Assembly (NCBI RefSeq): GCF_001553785.1
Contig: NZ_LOJP01000001.1
Coordinates: forward strand, 4,242,769-4,306,768
Length of the DNA stretch: 64,000 bases
Reading direction: 5' to 3'
Origin: Actinoplanes sp. TFC3
GTDB taxonomy: Bacteria; Actinomycetota; Actinomycetes; Mycobacteriales; Micromonosporaceae
Each line of letters opens with the position of its first letter. Position 1 is the stretch's first letter. Below are positions 26,041-36,931 of this stretch, one piece after another. The notes below the pieces were generated by a model. It was not told where the DNA came from. It did no database searches and was given only the letters and a program-made list of their open reading frames with translations. Position numbers and translations under genes: made by a program.

Positions 26041-29000
26041 TTACTTGGGTGCCTCAGCGGTGTACAGCGCTGCGACATCGGCGTCCGACAAGGTGCGGTT
26101 GTAGGCGTGCACCTGGTCGATGTTGCCGGACCAGTAGTCGGTCGGGTTGCCCGCGTACTTGGCGCGGCCCAGGGTCAGCGGGCCGGTGCTGATCACGTCC
26201 GGGCCGGCCTTGGCGGCGGCGACCCGCTTGCCGTCAACGTACAGCCGGATCTCGCCGCTGGCGTGGTCGCGGACGCCGACCAACTGGTACCAGCGGTTCA
26301 GCTCGGGCGTGATCGCCAGCTTGGCCCGGTTCTCGCCGGGGGTGCTGAAGGCGAAGGAGCCCTGACCGTACTGCAGGTAGAACGGGTTGGCGGTGGCACG
26401 GCCGTCCTGGCTGACCGCCGAGGCGTAGTTGCCGGGCAGCTTGTCCAGGGTGACCCACGCCGAGACCGTGTAGTCCTTGGTGGTGTCGAGCACCGGCGCC
26501 TTGGTGGCGGCCGAGTCGCCGTCACCGTCGAACTTGAGCGCCGAACCCGACACGCCGGCTGTCCACGCGGTGTCCCCGGCGAGCTTGAGATGCGAGCGGG
26601 TGCCACTGGAATCGTTGGCGGTGGTGCCCTTGCCCTCGTCCAGCTTCCAGTCGCCCTTGCCCGGGAACGTGGCGTCGTCGCCGGCTTGCGCGCCGGCTTC
26701 GATGACCGCTTCGTTGATCTTGCGGACCTTGTTGGCCTTGACCTTGATCTCGCGGCGGTCGTAGGTCCACAGGCCGTTGAGCTCGGTCTCCACGTCGGTG
26801 ATCTGGGTGTAGACCGAGCCGGACAGCTCGGCACCTGCGCCCTCGAGGTAGAACCGCTCGGTGTTGTCGACGTACTTCGCGGTCAGCGCGTCGGTGTCGG
26901 CGACCCCGCTGTAGATGACCGCCGGCGGGCCGGGGTACATGTGCCCGGGAGTGCGCAGCGTGAAGCCGCCGTGCTCGCCGTCCATGGCGATGCGGGTGGC
27001 GTCGGGGTACGCCGGGTCGGTGTTGTTGTAGTCGTGGTGGTCGATCACATCGCCCTTGCCGGAGTCACCCTTGGAGGCGCAGCAGTTCACACCGCTGTGG
27101 GCGTTGACGATGCGTGACGGGTCGGCCGCCTTGACCTGCTCGGTGATGCGGCCGGTCTCCTCGCGGTTCCACTCGCCCCAGCCCTCGTTGAACACGATCC
27201 AGCCGATGATCGACGGGAAGCTGTGCAGTTGCTTCATCATCTCGCGGCCCTGGCTGAGGAACGCCTGCTGACCGGCCGTGCTGCTGATGTCGGCGGAGAC
27301 GAAGTCCTGCCAGACCAGCAGGCCCAGCTCGTCGGCGTGGCGGTACCAGCGGGCCGGCTCGACCTTGATGTGCTTGCGGACCGCGTTGAAGCCGAGCTTC
27401 TTGGTCTGCTCCAGGTCGAAGCGCAGCGCCTCGTCGCTGGGCTGGGTGTACAGACCGTCGGGCCAGAAGCCCTGGTCGAGCGTGGCGAGCGAGAAGATCG
27501 GCTTGCCGTTGAGGGTGAGCTTCGGGAAACCACCCACATTTTGTACGGCCACAGAGCGCATACCGAAGTAACCGCGAACGGAGTCGCTACCCAGCTTGAC
27601 GTCGAGGTCGTACAGGTACGGGTCGTCCGGGCTCCACAGGTGCGGGTTGGCGATCTTGATCCGCAGGTCGGTGTTCGCCGCCCCGCTGACCGTGCCCACG
27701 CTCTTGCCGGCCTTGTCCAGCGCGGTGATGCTGACCTGCTCAGTGGCGGCCGAGGCGATGTTGACCACCACCGAGCCGGTGGCCAGGTCCGGGGTGGAGA
27801 CGATCTGGTCGACCGAGGCCGCGGCCACCGGCTCCAGCCACACGGTCTGCCAGATGCCGGAGGAGGGTTCGTACACGATGCCGCCCGGGTTGAGCGACTG
27901 CTTGCCCTTGGGCTGGTCCGGCCCGGTCACGTCGGTGACGCCGACGATGATCTCCTGCTGGCCGCCCACGGTCAGGGCGTCGGTGATGTCGGCGGTGAAG
28001 GCGTTGTAGCCACCGGTGTGCTCGGTGACCAGCTTGCCGTTGACCCACACCGAGGCCTGGTAGTCCACGGCGCCGAAGTTGAGCTTGACGCGCTTGCCGT
28101 TCCAGCCGGCCGGCACGGTGACGAGCTTGCGGTAGAACATGTGGTCCTCGCGCCGCTCGATGCCCGACAGCTGCGACTCCACCGGGTAGGGCACGGTGAT
28201 CTGCTCACCGAGCTTCTTGCCGAACACCGGCTGCTCGCCCGCCTCGGCCCCGGCGAACTCCCACGGGCCGTTGAGGTTGACCCAGTCCTTGCGGATCAGC
28301 TGCGGCCGCGGGTACTCCGGCAGCGGGTGCTGCTTGTCCACCTTGTCGCCGAACGGCGTGGTCAGGCGGTGCGTGGAATTGTTGGTGGCCGAGCGGATCA
28401 CCTGCGGGACGCTCTGGCCGCCCACGATCAGGCCACCGGTGCCGTCGTAGTTGACCCGTACCTTCTGGTTCTTCTGCACGGTCGCGTCGAGGGTGAGCTC
28501 GACCTTGTTCGGGTTGCGCTTGTCGATCTTCGCCTTCTTGATCGGGAAGGGCGTGGTGTCGACCTCCACCGTGGTCTTCGCGGCGAACTGGCCCAGCGCG
28601 GTGACCTCGGCGTCGAAGGTGGCGATCAGCGTCTCGCCGTCGGCCTGCACGGTGAAGTCGGCCGGGAACACCTGGAAGCCGTCCGGCGGGGTGAACGCCG
28701 ACTCGGGCACGATCTGCTTGGCCAGGCCGGCGCCGGCCCAGCGCAGGAACAGGTTGGCGCCACCGACATCCTGGAACATCTCGATGCGTACGGTGTGCGC
28801 CTCACCGGCCACGAGGTGCACCGGCTGCGAGGTCTGCTCGACGTCCCAGTCCGGGACCCAGTGGTCGATGACCGGCTTCTCGTCGAGCAGGAAGCGGAAC
28901 CCGTTGTCGCCGATCATCGAGAACGTGTAGTCCCCGGTGGCCGGGGCCGTGAGCTTGCCGGTCCAGCGGGCGGTGGTGTGCTCGGTGCGCCCGGTCAGCG

Positions 29001-29235
29001 ACTCGAACGTGCCGGCCAGCCCGGCCAGGTCGATGTTCGGGTCGAGCACGATGCCGCCGAGCTGGGCGAAGTCGCGGGCCCCGGGGGCGGACATCCGGTA
29101 GTACTCGCCCTTGAGGCCGTGCACGGTGGCGGCGGCTTCGGGGGCGCGGGCCTGGGCGGCGCCGGCGGGCGCCGCGAGAACGGACAGAGCAAGCAGGACG
29201 GCCAGGAGTATTGGACGGACGGGAGGTCGCCGCAT
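26041..29235 (-). CDS. secreted PA14-GH2-LamG glycosidase (beta-galactosidase/glucuronidase-like)
   Basis: A protein of 1064 residues. Signal peptide (about 8-30), PA14 domain (about 40-185, starting GLKGEYYRMSAP), a linker domain, then GH2: sugar-binding jelly roll (PRPQLIRKDWVNLNGPWEF, VPYPVESQLSGIERREDHMFYR), Ig-like domain and TIM barrel with the acid/base Glu in VFNEGWGEWNREETG and a candidate nucleophile Glu in AMDGEHGGF. The C-terminal 200 residues are a LamG/concanavalin fold (YTVSAWVTLDK, EIRLYVDGKRV). ATG at 29235 has GGAAGGA upstream. The exact sugar is not determined. It is a paralogue of the GH2 at 32725-35214, with a PA14 domain added. Confidence 0.88.
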   Translation of the reverse strand: MRRPPVRPILLAVLLALSVLAAPAGAAQARAPEAAATVHGLKGEYYRMSAPGARDFAQLGGIVLDPNIDLAGLAGTFESLTGRTEHTTARWTGKLTAPATGDYTFSMIGDNGFRFLLDEKPVIDHWVPDWDVEQTSQPVHLVAGEAHTVRIEMFQDVGGANLFLRWAGAGLAKQIVPESAFTPPDGFQVFPADFTVQADGETLIATFDAEVTALGQFAAKTTVEVDTTPFPIKKAKIDKRNPNKVELTLDATVQKNQKVRVNYDGTGGLIVGGQSVPQVIRSATNNSTHRLTTPFGDKVDKQHPLPEYPRPQLIRKDWVNLNGPWEFAGAEAGEQPVFGKKLGEQITVPYPVESQLSGIERREDHMFYRKLVTVPAGWNGKRVKLNFGAVDYQASVWVNGKLVTEHTGGYNAFTADITDALTVGGQQEIIVGVTDVTGPDQPKGKQSLNPGGIVYEPSSGIWQTVWLEPVAAASVDQIVSTPDLATGSVVVNIASAATEQVSITALDKAGKSVGTVSGAANTDLRIKIANPHLWSPDDPYLYDLDVKLGSDSVRGYFGMRSVAVQNVGGFPKLTLNGKPIFSLATLDQGFWPDGLYTQPSDEALRFDLEQTKKLGFNAVRKHIKVEPARWYRHADELGLLVWQDFVSADISSTAGQQAFLSQGREMMKQLHSFPSIIGWIVFNEGWGEWNREETGRITEQVKAADPSRIVNAHSGVNCCASKGDSGKGDVIDHHDYNNTDPAYPDATRIAMDGEHGGFTLRTPGHMYPGPPAVIYSGVADTDALTAKYVDNTERFYLEGAGAELSGSVYTQITDVETELNGLWTYDRREIKVKANKVRKINEAVIEAGAQAGDDATFPGKGDWKLDEGKGTTANDSSGTRSHLKLAGDTAWTAGVSGSALKFDGDGDSAATKAPVLDTTKDYTVSAWVTLDKLPGNYASAVSQDGRATANPFYLQYGQGSFAFSTPGENRAKLAITPELNRWYQLVGVRDHASGEIRLYVDGKRVAAAKAGPDVISTGPLTLGRAKYAGNPTDYWSGNIDQVHAYNRTLSDADVAALYTAEAPK

Positions 29236-29520
29236 CAAGTGTTTCCTTCCGATCAACAGCGCGTTGCGACCACAGTCATGCATGACCATTCATGATGTCA
29301 ACAGATTGAAACAGGCTCGGACATTTTCGCTAGCCCGCCAGGGTTCCGGTATGCCGTCGCAGGGACTCATTCCTATCCGGATGCCCGCGCTACGGCCGCG
29401 ATGCGGACAAAGTGGAGTTCGTTGCCGATCGATGTCCTCGATGGCGGAGGCGTCCGATAAAGATCAGCGCTGCGGCACCCGCCCAGCGGCCCGCTGCGCT
29501 CGGCTGGCTACCGTGATCAT
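29236..29520. promoter_or_regulatory. divergent intergenic region with a palindrome upstream of GH2
   Basis: In this 285-bp gap a perfect 10-bp palindrome TCATGCATGA (29276-29285) is followed by TCATGA (29290-29295) at a 14-bp step. Both stand 40-60 bp upstream of the GH2 ATG at 29235, where a repressor would act. No gene is seen in the gap. Confidence 0.4.
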
Positions 29521-30057
29521 GTGGTCGCTGCGCTTGAGTTGTATCTGGACACCGACGCGAACCGGAGGTTGCGCACGCTGTGGCGCACCCTGGAGGCGGA
29601 CGGCATCCCGACAATGGCCTCGCTCAACCAGCGGCACCGCCCGCACGTCTCCCTCGCCGCGTCGCGCACGCTCGCCCCGGACGTGGTGGCTCAAGCGTTG
29701 CAGGGTGTGCCGGTGGGGCGCGGGCTGAGCCTGGACATGGACTTCGCCGGCCAGTTCGTCGGGCGCGTGCTCTGGCTCGGCGTCGTGCCCACCGGCGAAC
29801 TGCTCGACCACCATCGCGAGGTGCACGACCGGTTGACGGCCGGGGGAGTGGACGTGTGGGAGCAGTACCGCCCCGGCCGCTGGGTGCCGCACTGCACCGT
29901 GTCGCTGCGGGTGCCCAACCCGCTCATGGCCCCGGCGGTCCGGCGCTGCCTGGAGATCCTGCCGCTGCGCGCCCACGTGACGGGAGCCCGCCGTCACCGA
30001 TCACGCCAACGACATCGCCCACCCCTTGGGCTGATCACCCGGGCGGTCTGCTCTTGA
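29521..30057 (+). CDS. 2H phosphoesterase / 2'-5' RNA ligase family protein
   Basis: A protein of about 175 residues with the two HxS/T motifs of the 2H superfamily: HVSLA (in RPHVSLAASRTL, about residue 41) and HCTVSL (in RWVPHCTVSLRV, about residue 124). Members hydrolyse or ligate 2',3' cyclic ends or related nucleotides. The end is suspect: shifting frame near 29985 gives AVTDHANDIAHPLG and a TGA at 30034, which matches how relatives end, while the present frame runs into an unrelated basic tail to 30057. So a one-base indel near the C-terminus is likely. The start is GTG at 29521 without a clear ribosome site. Confidence 0.7.
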   Translation: MVAALELYLDTDANRRLRTLWRTLEADGIPTMASLNQRHRPHVSLAASRTLAPDVVAQALQGVPVGRGLSLDMDFAGQFVGRVLWLGVVPTGELLDHHREVHDRLTAGGVDVWEQYRPGRWVPHCTVSLRVPNPLMAPAVRRCLEILPLRAHVTGARRHRSRQRHRPPLGLITRAVCS

Positions 30058-30302
30058 TCGCCTTTCACGTCGGTGACAGCAGCTCTCATCTCACCCAGTG
30101 GTCCGGGTCTGGGGTGGACGTGGGCGTGCATTTTCTCGATCCCTCAGCCGTTCGGGCGGATCTGGCGGCCGCCGGGTTCACGATGCCGGCCGAACTGATC
30201 CGCAGGCCCCTCGACCCGGCCGGGTACCCGGGACGGCGCGCCTGCCTGCTGGCCGCAACACCGCAGGCCGGGGCGGTGAGCCGGCCACTAAAAGTAGCTT
30301 GA
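30035..30302 (+). pseudogene. C-terminal fragment of a SAM-dependent methyltransferase
   Basis: A frame ending with TGA at 30302 reads HPGGLLLIAFHVGDSSSH, then DVGVHFLDPSAVRADLAAAG, then PGYPGRRACLLAA, the pattern of the last 85 residues of a class I methyltransferase (strand 5 onward). No start codon, ribosome site or SAM-binding motif precedes it. The preceding gene ends at the same point. It is a remnant left by deletion or recombination. Confidence 0.55.
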
Positions 30303-30366
30303 TGATCTCGGAGCGTCACCGGGGTGCGGGGAACGTGCGGGCGGTGTGAGGATGCGTGACGGGACG

Positions 30367-30393
30367 GATTACCGTTCCAGCGACCGGGTAATC
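30367..30393 (+). other. inverted repeat in the leader of the UDP-glucose dehydrogenase gene
   Basis: GATTACC (30367-30373) and GGTAATC (30387-30393) form a perfect 7-bp inverted repeat with a 13-nt centre, 34 bp before the ATG at 30427. It is AT-richer than its surroundings. It may be an operator or a leader hairpin; nothing further can be said. Confidence 0.35.
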
Positions 30394-30426
30394 GCGGGCC
30401 AAGATCGCTTCGAGAGGGAGAATGGC

Positions 30427-31788
<1,362 letters not shown>

Positions 31789-31797
<9 letters not shown>

Positions 31798-32475
31798 TAA
31801 TCCGCGCCACAGCCGGACGAGGTGCGCGTCAACGGGGGCATCCCAGGCTCCCGCGGGGCGCACCGCACCGCCGGTGTGGAAGGCGCGCACGCCGACGTCC
31901 AGCAGGGGAGCGAGGTGCTGCTGGCGCAGGCTGCCGCCGACGAGTACGGGCGGGGTGCGGGTGGCCTCGCTGAGCAGCGTGCCCAGCCCGGCCTCGACGC
32001 CGTGCGGGCTGCCCGCGGTCAGCACGCCGTCGAGCCCGGGTAGCTCGGCTATGGCATCCCAGGCGGCCAGCCGGTCGCCGGCGTGGTCGAAGGCGCGGTG
32101 GAAGGTCCAGCGGCAGCCGTCGATGGCTGCCAGCACGGTCTCGACCGCTGCGATGTCGACCTTGCCGTCGGCGTCCAGGAAACCCAGCACGAACTCGTCG
32201 GCCCCGGCTGCGCGCAGCTCGCGGGCGCAGCGGGTCAGGGTGGCGGCGTCGCTGAGGGCGTACCCGTCATCGGCTCTGAGCATGACGCGCACCGGGAGTT
32301 CAACGGCGGCCCGGACCGCCGCGTAGGTCTCGACGGGTGGTGTGAGGCCTTGTGCGCGCATGTCCGCCACCAGTTCGATCCGGTCGGCGCCGCCGTCACG
32401 GGCGGCGCGGGCGTCGAGGGCGTTCAGCGCGATGACTTCCAAGATCGAGTGGGGCACCGCCGCATCGTCGCACAT
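31789..32475 (-). CDS. cutC: CutC family protein
   Basis: A protein of about 228 residues with the CutC TIM barrel: LEVIALNALDARAARDGGADRIELVADMRAQGLTP is split by its usual turns, then RVMLRADDGY, FVLGFLDADGKVD, TFHRAFDH and VLVGGSLRQQH. CutC was first linked to copper tolerance in E. coli, but its reaction is not established. ATG at 32475 is used; a GTG at codon 8 is also possible. It is divergent from the second GH2 gene. Confidence 0.88.
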
Positions 32476-32597
32476 GAGCCTGAACAAACGCCGGACCGCA
32501 CAGGAGCGAATCGGTGGGAGATTACCCGAATCGGTGAACTTGCATGTTCAATTGTGTTGATCCATCGACAACTTTCGCTCGTAATCTTGACGTTACC

Positions 32598-32613
32598 TGA
32601 GCAACGTTGTTGA
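32598..32613. promoter_or_regulatory. LacI-type operator candidate before the second GH2 gene
   Basis: TGAGCAACGTTGTTGA has a perfect 8-bp core CAACGTTG with the central CG typical of LacI/GalR operators. It lies 112 bp before the GH2 ATG, just after a -35-like TTGACG at 32587-32592. No LacI-type gene is in the window, so the regulator would be elsewhere. Confidence 0.45.
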
Positions 32614-32724
32614 AATGTGTGAGCTCCCTGGGCGGCGTCTGCCGCGCTCGAGCCGTCCAGCATGGACGGCGTCCGAGTGCCGTGCGCGCTACCCGGGTCA
32701 CCCCCGAGGAAAGGGACCTCGCGC

Positions 32725-35214
32725 ATGATCAGAGTTCGAGCCGGTCGCAGGCATCTGGCTGCGGCGGCCGCCTTCTCGCTGATAGCCGCCGGTGTGTCCA
32801 CACCCGCGCAGGCCGCCCCGGCCTGGCACAAGGGCATCCCGCCGATCGCGACGCCCTGGACGGACCAGGTCGGACCGGCCAACGCCCTGCCGGAATACCC
32901 GCGCCCGCAACTGGTTCGCAGCAAGTGGCAGAACCTCAACGGCGTGTGGGAGTTCGCGAAAGCCGACGTCAACCAGGCGGTGCCGGCCGGGCAGTCGCTG
33001 GGCGAACGCGTGCTGGTGCCGTACCCCATCGAATCTGCTCTGTCCGGGATCCAGCGCCATGAGGACCGGATGTGGTACCGCCGCACCTTCACCGTGCCCT
33101 CAAGCTGGAAGGTCGGCTCCGGCCAGCGCCTGCAACTGCACTTCGGCGCGGTCGACTACGACGCCAAGGTCTACCTCAACGGCACCCAGGTGGCCACCCA
33201 CCGCGGCGGCTACGACGGCTTCGACGTCGACGTCACCGACGCGCTCAAGGGCACCGGCCCGCAGGAACTCATCGTCTGGGCCGAGGACCTCACCGACGCC
33301 ACCGGCCAGCCGATCGGTAAGCAGCGCCGCCAGAGCGACCGCGGCATCTTCTACCAGGGCAGCTCGGGCATCTGGCGCACGGTGTGGATGGAACCGGTCG
33401 CGGCCGCCGCTATCACCGAGCTCAAGCAGACCCCGGACGTGCCCGGCAAGGCGCTCAAGCTCACCGCTGACGTCTCGGGCGGATCCGGCCTGACGGTCAA
33501 GGCCGTGGCCACGAGCAAGGGCAAAGTGGTCGGCGAGGTCACCGGAGCCGCCGGCGCGCAGCTCACCCTGCCGATCAAGAAGCCGAAGCTGTGGAGCCCC
33601 GACGACCCCTTCCTGTACGACCTCGAGGTCACCCTGCTGGAGGGCACCAAGACCGTCGACTCGGTCACGTCCTACTTCGGCATGCGCTCGATCGGCACCA
33701 AGAAGGGCGCCGACGGCAAGCTGCGGATCGCGCTCAACGACAAGATCCTGTTCAACATGGCCACCCTCGATCAGGGTTTCTGGCCCGACGGGCTGAACAC
33801 CGCGCCCACCGACGAGGGCCTGAAGTTCGACCTCGAGCAGCACAAGGACATGGGCTTCAACGCGGTGCGCAAGCACATCAAGGTCGAGCCGGACCGCTGG
33901 TACTACTGGGCCGACAAGCTGGGCCTGATGGTGTGGCAGGACATGCCGGCCAGCAACACCGGGCCGATCCCCGAGGCATGGCGCGGACAGTTCGAGTCCG
34001 AGCTGCACGAGATGGTCCGCGAGCACCAGAGCTGGACCTCGATCATCGCCTGGGTGCCGTTCAACGAGGGCTGGGGCGAATGGGACCGCGCGGCCACCGG
34101 GCGCATCGCCGACGAGGTGAAGGCCCAGGACCCAAGCCGGCTGGTCAACGCGCACAGCGGCGTGAACTGCTGCAACTCCCACGGTGACTCCGGGCACGGC
34201 GACGTCATCGACCACCACCAGTACCTCGGCCCGGCCAGCCCGTCGCCGGACGCGAACCGGGTGGCCATCGACGGCGAGCACGGCGGCTTCGGCCTCAAGA
34301 TCTCCAACCACATGTGGTTCGGCGACGGCCAGGCGTACGAGATGGAGCCGGACTCCGAGACGCTGACCGCGAAGTACGTGGCCAACCAGAAGGCGGTCAT
34401 CACCTCGGCCCAGCAGTGCGGCATCAGCGCGGCGATCTACACCCAGATCACCGATGTCGAGGGCGAGCTCAACGGCTTCTGGACCTATGACCGCCAGGTC
34501 GCCAAGATGGATCTCAAGCAGGTCAAGAAGGTCAACAAGGAGATCATCAAGAAGGCCGACGGCAGCGCGAGCAACGTACCGCAGCCCCCGGCCGGCACGC
34601 CCGGTCTCGAGGGAGTCGCGGCGTACCCGTTCAACGGCAGCACCGAGGACACGGCTGGTAACCACGACGCTACGCTGGTCGGCAACCCCTCGTACGGCGA
34701 GGGCAAGAACGGCCAGGCCCTGGTACTCGACGGCTCGACCCAGTACGCCGACACCGGCGCGCCGGTGCTCAACACGGCCTCGGACTACTCCGCCTCGGCG
34801 TGGGTCAAGCTCGACAAGGCAGACGGCGCGTTCCAGACCGTGGTCAGCCAGGACGGGGCCAGCAACAGTGACTTCTTCCTGCAGTACTCCGGGGCTGACC
34901 AGCGCTTCGCGATGAGCTTCGCCGGGGTGCGCGCGCTGGCCCCGGCCAAGCCCGTGGTGGGCCAGTGGTACCACCTCACCGGCGTGCGTGACTCGGTGAA
35001 GGGCGAGCTGCGCCTGTACGTCGACGGCGAGCTGGCCGGTTCGGCGGGCGCCTGCCTGCCCCAGAGCGGTCCGACGGGCAACACCGTGATTGGTCGCGGC
35101 AAGTACGGCGGCAACCCGGTCGACTACCTGGACGGCGCCGTCGACCAGGTGCACCTGTACGACCGGGCGCTGTCCGCGACCGAGATCAAGGACCTGTACA
35201 CCTCGGGTCGCTGA
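32725..35214 (+). CDS. secreted GH2-LamG glycosidase
   Basis: A protein of 829 residues. Signal peptide (cleavage after AQAAP region, about residue 31), GH2 sugar-binding domain (PRPQLVRSKWQNLNGVWEF), Ig-like domain, TIM barrel with acid/base Glu in PFNEGWGEWDRAATG and candidate nucleophile Glu in AIDGEHGGF, then a Pro linker and a C-terminal LamG domain (YSASAWVKLDKADG, ELRLYVDGELAG). It is collinear with the GH2 at 26041-29235 but lacks PA14. ATG at 32725 has AAGGGA about 8 nt upstream. It probably acts on plant or microbial oligosaccharides outside the cell. Confidence 0.9.
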   Translation: MIRVRAGRRHLAAAAAFSLIAAGVSTPAQAAPAWHKGIPPIATPWTDQVGPANALPEYPRPQLVRSKWQNLNGVWEFAKADVNQAVPAGQSLGERVLVPYPIESALSGIQRHEDRMWYRRTFTVPSSWKVGSGQRLQLHFGAVDYDAKVYLNGTQVATHRGGYDGFDVDVTDALKGTGPQELIVWAEDLTDATGQPIGKQRRQSDRGIFYQGSSGIWRTVWMEPVAAAAITELKQTPDVPGKALKLTADVSGGSGLTVKAVATSKGKVVGEVTGAAGAQLTLPIKKPKLWSPDDPFLYDLEVTLLEGTKTVDSVTSYFGMRSIGTKKGADGKLRIALNDKILFNMATLDQGFWPDGLNTAPTDEGLKFDLEQHKDMGFNAVRKHIKVEPDRWYYWADKLGLMVWQDMPASNTGPIPEAWRGQFESELHEMVREHQSWTSIIAWVPFNEGWGEWDRAATGRIADEVKAQDPSRLVNAHSGVNCCNSHGDSGHGDVIDHHQYLGPASPSPDANRVAIDGEHGGFGLKISNHMWFGDGQAYEMEPDSETLTAKYVANQKAVITSAQQCGISAAIYTQITDVEGELNGFWTYDRQVAKMDLKQVKKVNKEIIKKADGSASNVPQPPAGTPGLEGVAAYPFNGSTEDTAGNHDATLVGNPSYGEGKNGQALVLDGSTQYADTGAPVLNTASDYSASAWVKLDKADGAFQTVVSQDGASNSDFFLQYSGADQRFAMSFAGVRALAPAKPVVGQWYHLTGVRDSVKGELRLYVDGELAGSAGACLPQSGPTGNTVIGRGKYGGNPVDYLDGAVDQVHLYDRALSATEIKDLYTSGR

Positions 35215-35232
35215 GTCACGGCACGATCGTCA

Positions 35233-35266
35233 GGCCGGGTCGTTCTCACGAGGGAGCGGCCCGGCC
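35233..35266 (+). terminator. hairpin after the second GH2 gene
   Basis: GGCCGGG (35233-35239) pairs with CCCGGCC (35260-35266), and the inner bases continue the stem with G-T pairs to a short loop near ACGA. It starts 18 nt after the GH2 stop. No T-run follows, as is usual for high-GC actinobacterial terminators. Confidence 0.5.
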
Positions 35267-35379
35267 GTCGTTCCGACCGGCTTGTTACCGCGAACAACGT
35301 TCGGCGGCTATTTGTTGCGGGGAATTTACCGCAGGTCGATGATGTGGCTGCAAGCACCGGTGATCGTCTGGAGGCGCCC

Positions 35380-36771
35380 ATGTTGACAGCGCTCGACCGC
35401 AGCCGCTCGGTGGCCCCGCCCGGCTTCAGCCGCTGGCTGATCCCGCCGGCCGCGCTCTCGGTGCACCTGTGCATCGGCCAGGTGTACGCCACCAGCGTGT
35501 ACAAGAACTCCTTCGTCGCCCACTTCGACTCCTCGGCCACCGCTGTCGGCGTCATCTTCAGCATCGCGATCGTGATGCTGGGCCTGTCCGCCGCGGTCGG
35601 CGGCACCTGGGTCGAGCGCAACGGCCCTCGCAAGGCCATGTTCGTCTCCGCCTGCTTCTGGGCGGCCGGCTTCCTGATCGGCGCGCTCGGCATCAGCACC
35701 AAGCAGCTCTGGCTGGTCTACCTCGGCTACGGCGTGGTCGGCGGCATCGGGCTGGGCATCGGCTACATCTCCCCGGTCTCCACGCTGATCAAATGGTTCC
35801 CGGACCGCCCCGGGCTGGCCACCGGCCTGGCGATCATGGGCTTCGGCGGCGGCGCGCTGATCGCCAGCCCGCTGTCACGCCAACTGCTCTCGGCGTACGA
35901 CTCGGGCTACGACCCCGACGTGGCGACCTCAACAGCCTCCGGCGGCGCGCTCGTGGCGCTGTTCCTGACGCTGGGCATCGGCTACTTCGTCATCATGATG
36001 TTCGGCGTGGCCAACATGCGGGTGCCCGCCGACGACTGGCGGCCCGCCGGCTTCGACCCCGCGTCGATCAAGAGCAAGCCGCTGGTCACCACGGCCAGCG
36101 TGTCCGCGGCGAACGCGATCAAGACCCGTACCTTCTGGCTGCTCTGGATCGTGCTGTTCTGCAACGTCACCGCGGGCATCGGCATCCTGGAGCAGGCCAG
36201 CCCCATGATCCAGGACTTCTTCCGCGGCGGCGACGGCAAGTCCGAGGTCGCGGTGGCCACGGCAGCCGGGTTCGTCGGCGTGCTGTCGCTGTTCAACATG
36301 GCCGGCCGTTTCGCCTGGTCGACCGCCTCCGACGCGATCGGGCGCAAGCGTATCTACATGGTGTACCTGGGCGTCGGCATGATCCTGTACGCCCTGCTCG
36401 CCTCGATCGGCGACTCCGTGGTGGCCCTGTTCGTGCTGCTGGCCGGCATCATCCTGTCGTTCTACGGCGGCGGGTTCGCCACCGCCCCGGCGTACCTGCG
36501 CGACATGTTCGGCACCTTCCAGGTCGGCGCGATCCACGGCCGGCTGCTCACCGCCTGGTCGGCGGCGGGCGTGGCCGGACCGCTGATCGTCAACGGCTTC
36601 CTCGACGCGCAGGGCAAGCCGGGCACGCTGACCGCCTCGGCGTACCAGCCGGCGCTGTTCACCATGGTCGGCGTGCTGGCGGTCGGCTTCATCGCCAACC
36701 TGCTGGTGCAGCCGGTGCCCGAGCGCTACCACGAGAAGACCACCGGCAAGCCCAAGGAGGCAGTGGCATGA
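35380..36771 (+). CDS. OFA-family MFS transporter (oxalate/formate antiporter-like)
   Basis: A protein of 463 residues with 12 membrane segments. The MFS A-motif region reads GGTWVERNGPRKAMF and the second-half copy GRFAWSTASDAIGRKRIY. The pattern SVHLCIGQVYATSVYKN in segment 1 and GYGVVGGIGLGIGYISPVSTLIKWFPDRPGLATG is typical of the OFA family, which exchanges small carboxylates such as oxalate, formate, lactate or pyruvate. GGAGG lies 5 nt before the ATG at 35380. It is coupled by ATGA to a 40-residue membrane protein. The substrate is not known. Confidence 0.88.
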   Translation: MLTALDRSRSVAPPGFSRWLIPPAALSVHLCIGQVYATSVYKNSFVAHFDSSATAVGVIFSIAIVMLGLSAAVGGTWVERNGPRKAMFVSACFWAAGFLIGALGISTKQLWLVYLGYGVVGGIGLGIGYISPVSTLIKWFPDRPGLATGLAIMGFGGGALIASPLSRQLLSAYDSGYDPDVATSTASGGALVALFLTLGIGYFVIMMFGVANMRVPADDWRPAGFDPASIKSKPLVTTASVSAANAIKTRTFWLLWIVLFCNVTAGIGILEQASPMIQDFFRGGDGKSEVAVATAAGFVGVLSLFNMAGRFAWSTASDAIGRKRIYMVYLGVGMILYALLASIGDSVVALFVLLAGIILSFYGGGFATAPAYLRDMFGTFQVGAIHGRLLTAWSAAGVAGPLIVNGFLDAQGKPGTLTASAYQPALFTMVGVLAVGFIANLLVQPVPERYHEKTTGKPKEAVA

Positions 36772-36890
36772 GTGACACCTCTTCGACATCGCCCGCATCC
36801 GTGCGCCTGATCGTGTCGTGGGCGCTGGTCACGGTGCTGCTGGGCTACGGCGTCATCGAAACCGGCATCACCGCCGCCAAGCTGTTCTGA
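36768..36890 (+). CDS. small single-TM partner of the MFS transporter
   Basis: A protein of 40 residues: a Ser/Thr-rich start, then one membrane segment (LIVSWALVTVLLGYGVIETG) ending ITAAKLF. The ATG overlaps the stop of the transporter gene, so the two are translated together. Small membrane proteins in this position are known beside OFA-type MFS carriers in actinobacteria; a role as an accessory subunit is inferred from that. Confidence 0.75.
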   Translation: MSDTSSTSPASVRLIVSWALVTVLLGYGVIETGITAAKLF

Positions 36891-36903
36891 CGAACGCTGT
36901 GTG

Positions 36904-36931
36904 GACAGCCCCTGCCTCGGCGGGGGCTGTC
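36904..36931 (+). terminator. hairpin terminator after the MFS operon
   Basis: GACAGCCCCTGC (36904-36915) pairs with GCGGGGGCTGTC (36920-36931), 12 bp with one T-G pair and a CTCG loop, 14 nt after the stop. There is no T-run. Confidence 0.65.

Noticed and set aside
27223-29295. 690-residue open frame opposite the GH2 gene
   Set aside because: Antisense shadow of the GH2 gene with no recognisable domain.
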